A DNA stretch of 64,000 nt from contig NZ_VHLG01000012.1 in assembly GCF_006516955.1 (NCBI RefSeq), positions 62,001 through 126,000 of the forward strand, given 5' to 3'. Positions 1 through 9,500 of the stretch are shown here, one piece after another. Origin of the DNA: Martelella alba (GTDB taxonomy: Bacteria > Pseudomonadota > Alphaproteobacteria > Rhizobiales > Rhizobiaceae). The position numbers were made by a program, and so were the translations under genes. Numbering within the stretch: position 1 is the stretch's first letter; each line of letters begins with the position of its first letter. Under the pieces are notes generated by a model. It was not told the origin of the DNA, did not search any database, and saw only the letters and a program-made list of their open reading frames with translations.

Positions 1-396
1 GACGCTGACCGCATTGCCATTCATCGATACATCCATCATCGCCATGGTGGAGCCGAACAGGATCATGATGATGACGGCGAGCGGTACGCTGGTGACAAGC
101 GTGATCAGCAGCAGCATTGGCAGGAATGAAAGCGCCACGGTCTTCAGCACCCGCGCCGAGCCAAACCGGGCAATGGCGATGCCGGTCACGGGCATGGCGG
201 CAATGGAGCCGAGACCAAAAGTCAGGATCATCAACCCGAGTGCACTTTCAGAGAGGTGAAGCCGTTCGGCAAATTCCGGGATCTTCGGCGCCCATGACCC
301 GGTGAAGAAACCGTTCATGAGGAAGAGCAACGACACGGCGCCGCGCCTTTTCGTCATGTAGCGCGTCGGACGCGCAATGGAGGCAGATTCGGTCAT
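1..396 (-). CDS. MFS transporter, N-terminal part, truncated by window edge
   Basis: The reverse strand from the ATG at 396 gives an open frame running off the left edge. The 132 visible residues start with a short basic cytoplasmic stretch and then hydrophobic segments typical of a major facilitator superfamily permease (TM1 includes FLMNGFFTGSWAPKIPEF, followed by a LGLMILTFGLGSIAAM segment). The start lies 10 nt after the stop of the VOC gene, so it is the third gene of a DeoR-VOC-MFS operon. The substrate cannot be told from the N-terminus. The family call rests on hydrophobic pattern and the WAPKIPEF-type loop common in bacterial sugar or drug MFS proteins. Confidence 0.75.
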   Translation of the reverse strand, partial: MTESASIARPTRYMTKRRGAVSLLFLMNGFFTGSWAPKIPEFAERLHLSESALGLMILTFGLGSIAAMPVTGIAIARFGSARVLKTVALSFLPMLLLITLVTSVPLAVIIMILFGSTMAMMDVSMNGNAVSV

Positions 397-406
397 AGCG
401 TTCTCG

Positions 407-793
407 TCAGGGCGTGATTTCAATCGGATTGCCATCAGGATCGGCAATCACCGCTTCGTAAAAGCCATCACCCGTGAGGCGTGGCGGGCTTTTCAGAAAG
501 CCGTCCATCTCAGCCCTGCGGGCCATCCGGTTGACGGCATCGGCGCTTCCGAGTGCGATTGCCAGATGCGCATAGCCGGGCCGTTCCGCATCGGCAATAG
601 GGGGCCCAAGTTGTGGCAATTGCATGATTTCTATGGCAGGCCCCTGAGACAGGGTGATGAAGCGGGACACGAATCCGGGTCTGCGCCGGCTTTCATAGCG
701 CGGACCGATCGCAGCGCCGAAGTGATCACGGTAAAACGCCGCCATCCGTTCCAGATCACCGGTCCACATGGCCACATGGGCAATCGTCGTCAT
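407..793 (-). CDS. VOC (glyoxalase/bleomycin-resistance fold) family protein
   Basis: This is a 128-residue protein beginning MTTIAHVAMWTGDLERM, a typical vicinal-oxygen-chelate first strand, with a second half containing FYEAVIADPDGNPIEI, the usual last metal-site strand with a terminal Glu. The chosen ATG at 793 has GGAAGGGAGA just upstream and overlaps the stop of the DeoR gene by 4 nt (ATGA), whereas the longer frame from 853 would run 60 nt into the regulator gene. The family includes glyoxalases, dioxygenases and antibiotic-binding proteins, so the substrate is unknown. Operon position between a DeoR regulator and an MFS permease suggests a small catabolic or detoxification unit. Confidence 0.8.
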   Translation of the reverse strand: MTTIAHVAMWTGDLERMAAFYRDHFGAAIGPRYESRRRPGFVSRFITLSQGPAIEIMQLPQLGPPIADAERPGYAHLAIALGSADAVNRMARRAEMDGFLKSPPRLTGDGFYEAVIADPDGNPIEITP

Positions 794-1569
794 GGCGCTG
801 TCTCCCTTCCGGCGGAAATCAGCCTGGCACCGGCAGATCGCAATGCCGCGCATGTTTCGCCGTCCAGGGCGGGATCGACGATCAGCCCGTCCAGGGCGGT
901 GAGCGCGGTCACTGCATGCGGCGCACGGGTTGCGATCTTGTCCGCTGTGATAGCTGCGATCATCCGGTCGGCGCGGGCAGCGGCGGCGCGTTTGAACAGC
1001 GCATCGTCATAGTGAAAACAGGTCACCCCGGCCTCGATATCGACGCCGCAGGCGCCCAGCACGCAGAGATCAAAATGAAACTGTGACAGCTCCGACACCG
1101 CCTTGGCGTCCACAGCACCGCCAATGGTGCGGTGGATGACGCCGCCGATCATAATGACGCTTACAGCGGCATGGGCGTCGAGCGCTGCGGCGATCGCCGG
1201 TGCATTGGTGATCAGCGTTACATCTGTATCGGCCATGGCGCGGGCAGCGGCGATGTTGGTGCTGGAGGCATCGAGGAACACGCTCATGCCCGGCTTGATT
1301 TCGGCGGCGATGGCGCGGCCAAGCAGCGCCTTGGCGTCGCTGTTTTCATGCTCGCGGCGGCCAAGCCGGCCGCTTGATGGCGCAACCGGCAGCGCGCCGC
1401 CATAGACCCGTTCGCACAGGCCGCGCGCGGCAAGTTCACGCAGGTCCCGCCGGATCGTATCCTCGGAAACGGCAAAATCTGCCGCCAGATCGGCGGCAAT
1501 CACCCGTCCTGCCTGCGAAAGCCGCTGCATGATGGCCGTCTGCCGCTCACGCATCAATATATCATTCAT
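790..1569 (-). CDS. DeoR/GlpR family transcriptional regulator
   Basis: The 259-residue protein starts MNDILMRERQTAIMQ and carries an N-terminal winged helix (AADLAADFAVSEDTIRRDL, about residues 23-45) followed by a sugar-phosphate-isomerase-like effector domain with the GGALP and GGxxxRxxG-type segments seen in DeoR proteins. These repressors usually sense a phosphorylated sugar. I chose the ATG at 1569 rather than upstream alternatives because it gives the normal DeoR N-terminus. It is the first gene of a minus-strand operon with the VOC and MFS genes. A cluster of TGCAT-type repeats directly upstream could be its own operator. Confidence 0.88.
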   Translation of the reverse strand: MNDILMRERQTAIMQRLSQAGRVIAADLAADFAVSEDTIRRDLRELAARGLCERVYGGALPVAPSSGRLGRREHENSDAKALLGRAIAAEIKPGMSVFLDASSTNIAAARAMADTDVTLITNAPAIAAALDAHAAVSVIMIGGVIHRTIGGAVDAKAVSELSQFHFDLCVLGACGVDIEAGVTCFHYDDALFKRAAAARADRMIAAITADKIATRAPHAVTALTALDGLIVDPALDGETCAALRSAGARLISAGRETAP

Positions 1570-1596
1570 GCCGATCTTCCGGATTAATCGCGTTTG

Positions 1597-1627
1597 ATCA
1601 TGCATAAACGTGCATGAACCGGCATGC
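1597..1627. promoter_or_regulatory. Candidate operator with repeated TGCAT/ATGCA units upstream of the deoR-type gene
   Basis: The interval contains CATGCAT, GTGCATG and GGCATGC spaced about 10-11 bp centre to centre, that is on one face of the helix, 28-58 bp before the regulator's ATG. Repeated short motifs upstream of a DeoR-type gene fit autoregulation. No binding data are available, so this is an inference from spacing and position. Confidence 0.35.
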
Positions 1628-1635
1628 AAGCCCAA

Positions 1636-1662
1636 AAGCTAAGGGCCGCTTTCGCGGCCCTC
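1636..1662. repeat. Hairpin repeat copy 1
   Basis: AAGCTAAGGGCCGCTTT followed by CGCGGCCCTC forms a 7-bp GGGCCGC/GCGGCCC stem with a 4-nt loop. A second copy at 1863-1889 differs by one loop base. It could act as a weak terminator, but neither strand shows a long T-run. Confidence 0.6.
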
Positions 1663-1695
1663 AGATTGCAGACAAAGCCTAGCCCCTTCTTTAAC

Positions 1696-1807
1696 GTCAT
1701 GCCTGTGCTTGTCACAGGCATCCACCCGACGCGCGTCCGCGCGGCGAAAGACTCCGCTTATTCAAATCTTTAAGAGTATGGATCCCCGTGACAAGCACGG
1801 GGATGAC
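1696..1807. repeat. RIME/REP-like interspersed palindromic element
   Basis: The left arm starts GTCATGCCTGTGCTTGTCAC and the right arm ends with CGTGACAAGCACGGGGATGAC. Each arm is itself a small hairpin (GCCTGTGCTTGTCACAGGC and CCCCGTGACAAGCACGGGG), and the two arms are also imperfect inverted copies of each other, so the roughly 112-nt unit can fold as a long cruciform. Short palindromic repeats with the core GTGCTTGTCAC are familiar in Rhizobiaceae intergenic DNA. It lies between the pyc 3' end and the deoR promoter region and is not coding. Confidence 0.7.
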
Positions 1808-1862
1808 GGCGGAGGCGATGGCTATTCCACCCCAAACAGACAAGCTGAATGACTTTGTCAGC

Positions 1863-1889
1863 AAGCTAAGGGCCGCTTTTGCGGCCCTC
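1863..1889 (-). terminator. Hairpin repeat copy 2, probable pyc terminator
   Basis: This is the same GGGCCGC/GCGGCCC hairpin as at 1636-1662, lying 31 nt after the pyc stop codon on the minus strand. The T-run after it is poor, so any termination would be weak or factor-assisted. The position directly after a large monocistronic gene supports a 3'-end role. Confidence 0.4.
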
Positions 1890-1919
1890 TCGATCGTCAA
1901 GCTGATGGTTTGTAGCGGC

Positions 1920-4900
1920 TTAAGCCTCGTAGACCACCAGAAGATCCTTGGCGTCGATCTGGTCACCGGCCTTGACATGGACTTCCTTGATCACGCCGTC
2001 ACGGTCGGCATGAAGCGCGGATTCCATTTTCATCGCTTCGATGGAAACCAGAACGTCGCCGACGGAGACCTGCTGACCTGCCGCAACGGCAACGGTAGAG
2101 ATCACGCCCGGCATTGGCGCACCGACATGGGCGGTATTGCCGACCTCGGCCTTCGGCCGGGCACCGGCGCCGGCGGCACCATGGGCGCGGTCCGGAACCT
2201 TGATGGTGCGCGGGGCGCCGTTCAGTTCGAAGAACACCGAAACCATGCCCTTTTCATCCACCGAGGTGATCGCCTGGTTCTGGATCACCAGTGTCTTGCC
2301 GCGTTCGATCTCGGCCAGCAATTCGTCGCCTTCGCCAATGCCGTAGAAATAGGACGGCGTCGGCAGAACGGCGACGGGACCATAGGTTTCCAGCGCCAGC
2401 GCATAATCGACGAACACCTTGGGATACATCAGATAGGCGGCAAGCTCGAAATCATCGAGCGGACGGCCGATCTTTTCAGAACCCTCCGCACGTTCCGCTT
2501 CGAGATCTGCATCTTCAAGCAGCGAGCCGGGGCGCACGACATAGGGCGTATCACCCTTCAGTGCCTTTTTCTGCAGCGCTTCCGGCCATCCGGCGGGTGG
2601 CTGGCCAAGGTCGCCCTTCAGCATCGAGATGACCGAATCGGGGAAGGACATATCCTTACCCGGATTTTCGACATCGGCGACGGAAAGATCCTGGCTCACC
2701 ATCATCAGCGCCATATCGCCGACAACCTTGGAAGATGGCGTTACCTTGACGATATCGCCGAACATCTGGTTGGCATCGGCATAGGCCTGCGCCACTTCAT
2801 GCCAGCGGCTTTCAAGGCCGAGCGAACGGGCCTGTTCCTTCAGATTGGTGAACTGGCCGCCCGGCATTTCATGCAGATAGACTTCCGAGGCCGGTCCCTT
2901 GAGATTGCTCTCGAAGGCCGAATACTGGTGGCGCACGGCTTCCCAGTAGAAGGAGATGCGGCGGATATAGCCGGTATCGAGACCCGGATCACGCTCATGA
3001 CCCTTCAGCGCTTCGACAATCGAGCCAAGGCATGGCTGCGAGGTGTTGCCGGAGAAGGCATCCATGGCAGCGTCAACCGCGTCAACACCGGCATCGACGG
3101 CAGCCAGAACCGTTGCCGCTGCCACGCCCGACGTATCATGGGTGTGGAAGTGGATCGGCAGGCCGATCTCTTCGCGCAGCGCCTTGAACAGCACCTTGGC
3201 GGCCGCCGGCTTCAAAAGCCCCGCCATATCCTTGATGGCGATGATATGGGCACCGGCATTTTCCAGTTCCCTGGCCAGATCGACATAATATTTCAGGTCA
3301 TATTGCGGACGCTTCGCGTTGAGAATGTCGCCCGTGTAGCAGATCGCCGCTTCGCAGAGCTTGTTTTCCTCGATCACGGCATCCATGGACACGCGCATAT
3401 TGTCGACCCAGTTCAGGCAGTCGAAGACGCGGAACAGATCGATCCCGCCCTTGGCCGCCTGGCGGACGAAGAATTTCACCACATTGTCGGGATAGTTCTT
3501 GTAGCCGACGCCATTGGCACCGCGCAGCAGCATTTGCAGAAGCAGGTTCGGCGCCTTTTCGCGCACCAGCGCCAGCCGTTCCCACGGATCTTCCGTCAGG
3601 AAGCGCATGGAAACGTCAAAGGTGGCGCCACCCCAGCATTCCAGTGACAGCAGTTCCGGCAATGCCCGGGCATAGGTGCCGGCGATCGTGGCAATGTCAT
3701 GGGTGCGCATGCGGGTGGCAAGCAGCGACTGGTGACCGTCACGCATGGTGGTGTCGGTGAAGAGCACGCGCTTTTCGTTGCGCATCCACTTGGCGAATTT
3801 CTCCGGCCCCATCTCGTCCAGCAACTGCTTGGTGCCGGCTCTGGGCTCTGTGTCGCCGATATGGGGGACGACCGGCGGGGCGATCTCATCGGATGGCTTC
3901 GGCCGGCCCTTGACCTCCGGGTGGCCGTTGACGGTCACGTCGGCGAGGTAGGTCAGAAGTTTGGTCGCACGGTCCTGACGTTTCACCTGCGAGAACAGCT
4001 CCGGCGTTTCATCGATGAAACGCGTCGTATAGCTGTATTCCATGAACTTCGGATGCGTGATGATCGCCTCAAGGAAGGTGAGGTTGGTCGCCACGCCGCG
4101 GATACGGAACTCGCGCAAGGCGCGGTTCATCCGGCGGGCGGCCTCTTCCGGCGTCGGTGCCCAGGAGGTGACCTTTTCCAGAAGCGGATCATAATAGCGG
4201 GTGATCACCGCACCGGAATAGGCCGTGCCGCCGTCCAGGCGGATGCCGAAACCGGTCGCGCCGCGATAGGCGGTGATACGGCCATAATCGGGAATGAAAT
4301 TATGCTCCGGATCTTCCGTGGTGATGCGGCACTGAAGCGCATGACCGCGCAGCTTGATCTCGTCCTGCGGCGGAACGCCGGAGCCCTCGGTACCAATGGC
4401 AAAGCCATCGAGAATGTGGATCTGCGCCTTGACAATATCGATGCCGGTCACGGTTTCGGTGACGGTGTGCTCGACCTGAATACGCGGATTGACCTCGATG
4501 AAGTAGAATTTGCCGGTATCGGCATCCATCAGATATTCGACGGTGCCAGCGCCGATATAATTGGTCGCCTTGCCGATACGGATCGAATATTCGGCAAGCT
4601 CGGCACGCTGTTCTTCCGACAGATAGGGCGCAGGCGCACGTTCGACGACCTTCTGGTTGCGGCGCTGAATGGAACAGTCACGTTCAAACAGATGCACGAC
4701 ATTGCCATGGGTATCGCCAAGGATCTGGCTTTCGACGTGGCGGGCACGCTCGACCAGCTTTTCCAGATAGACTTCATCCTTGCCGAAGGCGGCCTTGGCC
4801 TCGCGCTTGGCTTCGGTCACCTCGCGGGCGAGATCGTCCTTCGAGCGGATGACGCGCATGCCGCGGCCACCGCCGCCCCAGGAGGCCTTAAGCATCACCG

Positions 4901-5384
4901 GATAGCCGATTGTCTCGGCCATCCTCGCCACTTCGTCCATATCTTCAGGCAGAGGCGGGGTCGCCGGAACCACCGGAACGCCGACCTCTATGGCAAGATT
5001 ACGGGCAGCAACCTTGTTGCCGAGCCGGCGCATGGTTTCAGCCTTCGGGCCGATAAAGGTAATGCCGGCTTCGGCACAGGCATCGACAAATTCGGGGCTT
5101 TCGGACAGAAGGCCGTAGCCTGGATGAATGGCATCGGCGCCGGAAAGCTTGGCGACGCGGATGACTTCTTCGATCGACAGATAGCTTTCGATCGGTCCCA
5201 GATCATGGGAAAGATGCGGACCGCGACCGACCTGATAACTTTCATCGGCCTTGAAACGGTGAAGCGCCAGTTTGTCTTCCTCCGCCCAGATCGCGACCGT
5301 TTTTATATCGAGTTCGTTTGCGGCACGAAAAACACGGATGGCAATTTCTGAACGGTTGGCAACAAGAATCTTGGAAATCGGCAA
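1920..5384 (-). CDS. pyc: Pyruvate carboxylase
   Basis: Converts pyruvate, bicarbonate and ATP to oxaloacetate in the cytoplasm. The protein has the full single-chain order: N-terminal biotin carboxylase (KILVANRSEIA, GGGGRGMR ATP loop), carboxyltransferase (TDTTMRDGHQSLLATR, CLNWV), and C-terminal biotinyl domain with the biotin lysine in EAMKMES. From the TTG at 5384 the protein is 1154 residues and starts with the PISKILVANR sequence expected for rhizobial enzymes, putting the biotin lysine at residue 1119. The TTG is preceded by AGGAGG with a 6-nt spacer, while an upstream GTG at 5405 has no ribosome binding site. Stands alone, downstream of a LuxR-type gene on the same strand. Confidence 0.97.
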   Translation of the reverse strand: MPISKILVANRSEIAIRVFRAANELDIKTVAIWAEEDKLALHRFKADESYQVGRGPHLSHDLGPIESYLSIEEVIRVAKLSGADAIHPGYGLLSESPEFVDACAEAGITFIGPKAETMRRLGNKVAARNLAIEVGVPVVPATPPLPEDMDEVARMAETIGYPVMLKASWGGGGRGMRVIRSKDDLAREVTEAKREAKAAFGKDEVYLEKLVERARHVESQILGDTHGNVVHLFERDCSIQRRNQKVVERAPAPYLSEEQRAELAEYSIRIGKATNYIGAGTVEYLMDADTGKFYFIEVNPRIQVEHTVTETVTGIDIVKAQIHILDGFAIGTEGSGVPPQDEIKLRGHALQCRITTEDPEHNFIPDYGRITAYRGATGFGIRLDGGTAYSGAVITRYYDPLLEKVTSWAPTPEEAARRMNRALREFRIRGVATNLTFLEAIITHPKFMEYSYTTRFIDETPELFSQVKRQDRATKLLTYLADVTVNGHPEVKGRPKPSDEIAPPVVPHIGDTEPRAGTKQLLDEMGPEKFAKWMRNEKRVLFTDTTMRDGHQSLLATRMRTHDIATIAGTYARALPELLSLECWGGATFDVSMRFLTEDPWERLALVREKAPNLLLQMLLRGANGVGYKNYPDNVVKFFVRQAAKGGIDLFRVFDCLNWVDNMRVSMDAVIEENKLCEAAICYTGDILNAKRPQYDLKYYVDLARELENAGAHIIAIKDMAGLLKPAAAKVLFKALREEIGLPIHFHTHDTSGVAAATVLAAVDAGVDAVDAAMDAFSGNTSQPCLGSIVEALKGHERDPGLDTGYIRRISFYWEAVRHQYSAFESNLKGPASEVYLHEMPGGQFTNLKEQARSLGLESRWHEVAQAYADANQMFGDIVKVTPSSKVVGDMALMMVSQDLSVADVENPGKDMSFPDSVISMLKGDLGQPPAGWPEALQKKALKGDTPYVVRPGSLLEDADLEAERAEGSEKIGRPLDDFELAAYLMYPKVFVDYALALETYGPVAVLPTPSYFYGIGEGDELLAEIERGKTLVIQNQAITSVDEKGMVSVFFELNGAPRTIKVPDRAHGAAGAGARPKAEVGNTAHVGAPMPGVISTVAVAAGQQVSVGDVLVSIEAMKMESALHADRDGVIKEVHVKAGDQIDAKDLLVVYEA

Positions 5385-5429
5385 GGACGGCCTCCTCAAC
5401 AGCACGGGCGGAAAATTCGCTTGATAAAA

Positions 5430-5458
5430 TTCATAATCAATGACCCGCTGAAGCGCAA
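5430..5458 (-). promoter_or_regulatory. Possible sigma70-type promoter for pyc
   Basis: On the minus strand TTGCGC and TATGAA are separated by exactly 17 nt, about 45 nt upstream of the proposed TTG start. Matches to the -35 and -10 consensus are partial, so this is tentative. Confidence 0.3.
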
Positions 5459-5495
5459 ACCGCTTACAGGAGACATCGACTTAATTCTGGCGCAA

Positions 5496-6248
5496 TCAGG
5501 AGATTAGCCCAATTCGGAAGGCAGATGCTATCAGATTTTGTCGATTGCGTGCGTCAAGCTTTTCCTGCAGGCCGTTTACATACCAGTCGACGGTGTGGTT
5601 CGAAATGCCGATGGCACGGCCAATCTCAACCGAAGTCATGCCCTCGGCAAGCCGGCTGAGTATGCTTTTCTCGCGATCACTCAAAAGCACCTTCTTGCCG
5701 GATCCGCGCGGTATACGGGATCTGGTTGCAGGGCCAAATTTCAGGTGGCAATGGTAAGCCACATGCGCCGCGGTCGAGAAAAGAGTCAGTTCGAATGGCG
5801 AGAGTTCGATCCTGACATCAGAAGCGATCCACATATTGGCAACGAGGCCTTCGCGACGGAACACCGGCAGACAGAAGCCAGAAACCAGCCCCCGATTGAT
5901 CGCTTCGGTGCGCAGCGTTTTAATTTGTGAATAGTGCGGATGAGCGCTGTCCACTGCCTGATAGGCCGTTTCCCAGGAATAGGGGGTTTCGGCTGTTTCG
6001 AGGTAGAGCATGGTTGGATCAAGACGGTAATATTCCTTGTCGAGATAATGCTCGAACGCTTCGGGCGGCAGGACCTGCCATATGGGTTCGGGAAGCATGG
6101 CATTGTCGAAGGCCATGATGCGATAAAGACCGAAATGCTTGAAATTATAGGCATTTACTGCCTTTTTAAGCGCAGCACCAACATCGCCATGGCGATTGAC
6201 TTCATGCGCTATGACGAGAAATTCCAGAATCGAATTTATCTTGCTCAA
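5496..6248 (-). CDS. LuxR-family transcriptional regulator with autoinducer-binding-like domain (LuxR solo)
   Basis: The protein has an N-terminal domain with the LuxR/TraR pattern (HYLDKEYYRLDPTM, then SW 14-15 residues later, and VSGFCLPVF) and a C-terminal GerE-type helix-turn-helix (LSDREKSILSRLAEGMTSVEIGRAIGISNHTV). Aligned with TraR, the counterparts of Tyr61, Asp70, Pro71 and Trp85 are present but the position of Trp57 is Ala. I placed the start at the TTG at 6248, preceded by AAGGGA, because this gives a normal 250-residue length; the frame stays open to 6470 and the start is uncertain. No luxI-type synthase gene is in the window, so it may sense external or modified signals. Confidence 0.8.
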   Translation of the reverse strand: MSKINSILEFLVIAHEVNRHGDVGAALKKAVNAYNFKHFGLYRIMAFDNAMLPEPIWQVLPPEAFEHYLDKEYYRLDPTMLYLETAETPYSWETAYQAVDSAHPHYSQIKTLRTEAINRGLVSGFCLPVFRREGLVANMWIASDVRIELSPFELTLFSTAAHVAYHCHLKFGPATRSRIPRGSGKKVLLSDREKSILSRLAEGMTSVEIGRAIGISNHTVDWYVNGLQEKLDARNRQNLIASAFRIGLIS

Positions 6249-6455
6249 AGGACGCTTTGTTCCCTTGTTTAGCCTGACGAGCAGGCAACCCCATTTGACA
6301 CCCCCCTGAAAGGTGCATCGCAAAAATGTCCGATGAACGAACGGAATGCAAACTAAAATAGAATAGCGGCTCCCAGCAGGCAGCAATGCGGGTAAATTGA
6401 AACCTCTTTTCGGCAGCGTTAGCTGCGGCGAATCCAAAAAAGGTGACGCTCCATC

Positions 6456-6491
6456 GAAAAGCCGGGTCACGCCATAAGACGCGACCCGGCT
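6456..6491 (-). terminator. Terminator after the RND efflux operon
   Basis: On the minus strand AGCCGGGTC and GACCCGGCT form a perfect 9-bp stem with a 14-nt loop, followed by TTTTC, starting 23 nt after the RND gene's stop codon. Confidence 0.6.
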
Positions 6492-6513
6492 GATAATTTG
6501 CGCTGTTTCCGGT

Positions 6514-9500
6514 TCAGGTTCTGAGCACCCGATAGATCGCCGGTATGATCAGCACCGTCAAAAGCGTCGATGAGATCAGCCCGAACAGAAGCGAGATCGC
6601 CAGCCCCTGGAAGATCGGGTCAGCCAGGATCACGGCCGCACCGATAATGGCGGCGAGTGCCGTCAGCAGGATCGGTTTGAAGCGGATCGCGCCGGCCTCG
6701 ATCAGGGTTTCGGTCAGTGGCACATCCTCCGACTTTGCATGGCGGATGAAATCGACCAGCAGGATCGAGTTGCGCACGATAATACCGGCCAGTGCGATGA
6801 AACCGATCATCGATGTTGCGGTGAAGGGCGCATGGAACAGCCAGTGTCCGGCCATGATACCGATGAAGGTCAGCGGGATCGGGGTCAGGATGACCAGCGG
6901 TACCTTGAACGAGCCGAACTGGGCGACGACGAGGATATAGATCGCCAGAAGCGCCACCATGAAGGCCGCTCCCATATCGCGGAAGGTGACCCAGGTCACT
7001 TCCCATTCCCCATCCCACAACAGGATCGGACTGGCTTCGTCTTCCGGCTGGCCATGCAATTTGATGACCGGTTTTGGCAGGTCGCCCCAGTCCATCTGGT
7101 CAATCGCATCCTGAACGGCCAGCATGCCATAAAGCGGCGCCTCGAAATCGCCGGCAAGCTCACCGGTGACCATGTCGGCAAAATGGCCGTTGTGGCGGAA
7201 GATGGTGTAGGAGGTCGGTTCCTCGGAAACCTTCACGACATCGCCGAGTTCAACCACGTCAGACGTCGTACCATCACTGTTGGACGACGGAACGGGGGTT
7301 GAGAGGAAGCTCTCGTCCAGCACCTTGTCGCCCTTGGGGCGGCCAATCTCGATCGGGATCGGCTGGCGTCCGCCGCCACGATGCGAATAGCCTATCGTGG
7401 TGGTGGCGTTCAGCGCCTCCAGCGTGTCGAAGACATCATCTTCCGAAACGCCGTAATATTCGAGGTCGTCGCCGGAGATTGTCACGCGAAGCCGCTTGGT
7501 CTCTTGACCATAGCTGTCATCGACATCGACAATGAAGGGTACGGAATTGAAGGCTTCCCGCACCTTTTCCGCAACGGCGCGCCGGGTTTTTGCATCGGGC
7601 CCGTAGATTTCGGCCAGAAGTGTTGCCATGACCGGCGGTCCGGGGGGCGGCTCGACGACCTTGAGGGACGTGCCATCCGGCACGTGGACTTCGGCCAGGA
7701 TCTGCTTGCGCAGATCCAGCGCGATCTCGTGGCTGGTGCGCGAGCGTTCCCCCTTGGGCGTCAGGTTGATCTGCACGTCTCCCTGCTGCGGCTGTTCGCG
7801 CATGTAATAGTGGCGGACGAGACCGTTGAAGTTGAAGGGATCGGCTGTGCCGGCATGGGTCTGCACCGAGACCACTTCCGGTGTCTTCAAGACGACGGCG
7901 GCGACCGCCTGGGCAACTGCGTCAGTTTCTTCAACAGATGAGCCTTCCGGCAGGTCAAGCGTGACCTGCAGTTCCGACTTGTTGTCGAAGGGCAGCAGTT
8001 TCACCGTGACGTGCTTGGTGTAGAACAGGCTCAGCGAACCGAAAGTGGCGATAACGACGATGGCGATGAAGCTCCAGGCTCTGAACTTGGTTTTCAGGAT
8101 CGGCCGGGCAACGGCGGCATAGGCCTTTCCGAGAAGGCCACCGCCATGGGCATCCTCATTGTGCAGCTTGGCCGTTCCGGCAATCTTCACCATCAGCCAG
8201 GGCGTGATCATCACGGCAACGAAGAACGAGAAGATCATGGCTGCCGATGCCACGGCCGGGATCGGGCTCATATAGGGGCCCATCATGCCGGAGACGAACA
8301 TCATTGGCAGCAGGGCTGCAACCACGGTGAGCGTCGCGACAATGGTCGGATTGCCGACTTCGGCAACCGCGTCGATCGCCGCGCTGATCCGCGAGCGTCC
8401 GTCCTTCATCGCCCAGTGGCGGGCAATGTTCTCGATGACGACGATGGCGTCATCGACGAGAATGCCGATCGAGAAGATCAGCGCGAACAGCGAAACGCGG
8501 TTCAGCGTGTAGCCCATGATATTGGCGGCAAACAGCGTTAGAAGGATTGTCACCGGAATGACGATGGCAACGACCAGCGCTTCCCTGAGACCGATGGCGA
8601 TTGCGACCAGAATGATGATCGAGATTGTCGCCAGCGCCAGGTGGAACAGCAGTTCATTGGCTTTTTCGTTGGCGGTCTCGCCATAGTCGCGGGTCACCGC
8701 GACACTCATCGTGTCGGGGATCAGCCGGCTCTTCAGCTCATCCACACGATGCAGGATCTGATCGGCCACGGTCACCGCATTGGCGCCCGCCCGTTTGGCA
8801 ACGGCAAGGGTAACGGCGGGAACGCGATCGACCGAGCCATCGGCATTGAGCGAGACATTGGCGGTGATGGCATCGGAATCATTGGTGATGAAGCTGACAT
8901 TGGCAACATCGCGGACATAGACCGGCCGGCCGTCATTCGTGGTGATCAGCAGATTGCCGATCTCCTCTGGCGTTGACAGCGTCTCACCGGCCATGACGTC
9001 GATCTGCATATTGCTGTTGCGCACCGTGCCGGTGGAAAAGGCGCGGTTGGCCGCCGTCACCTTGGCCGTCAGGGCCTGCAGGCTGACGCCATAAAGCGCA
9101 AGTTTTTCCGGGTCAGGCGCAATCCGGATCGCATCACCTGTCTCGCCGACGAGATAGGTCAGTCCGACATCGTCGATCTTGGTGAGCTCGGTCTGCAATT
9201 CGCGGGCAACCCGCGACAGATCGGCCGCCGTCACATCCTGGCCTTTGTCGGTGCTTGGTGTCAGCGTCAGCGCGACAATCGCGACGTCGTCAATGGTGCG
9301 GCCGACAATGGAGGGTTCGGGAATGCCAATGGGGATGGCCGACATATTGGCCATGACCTTGTCATGGACGCGCAGCACCGCAGAATCCGCTGGCGTGCCG
9401 ACCTTGAAGCGGGCGGTGAGCATGACCTGGTTGTCATTGGTCTGGCTGTAGACATGCTCGACGTCGTTAATGCCCTTGATGATGGTTTCAAGCGGTTCGG

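Noticed and set aside
1788-5351. Two long plus-strand frames (619 and 550 codons) opposite pyc
   Set aside because: They are antisense to a strongly conserved gene, show no protein family features, and arise from GC-rich codon bias.
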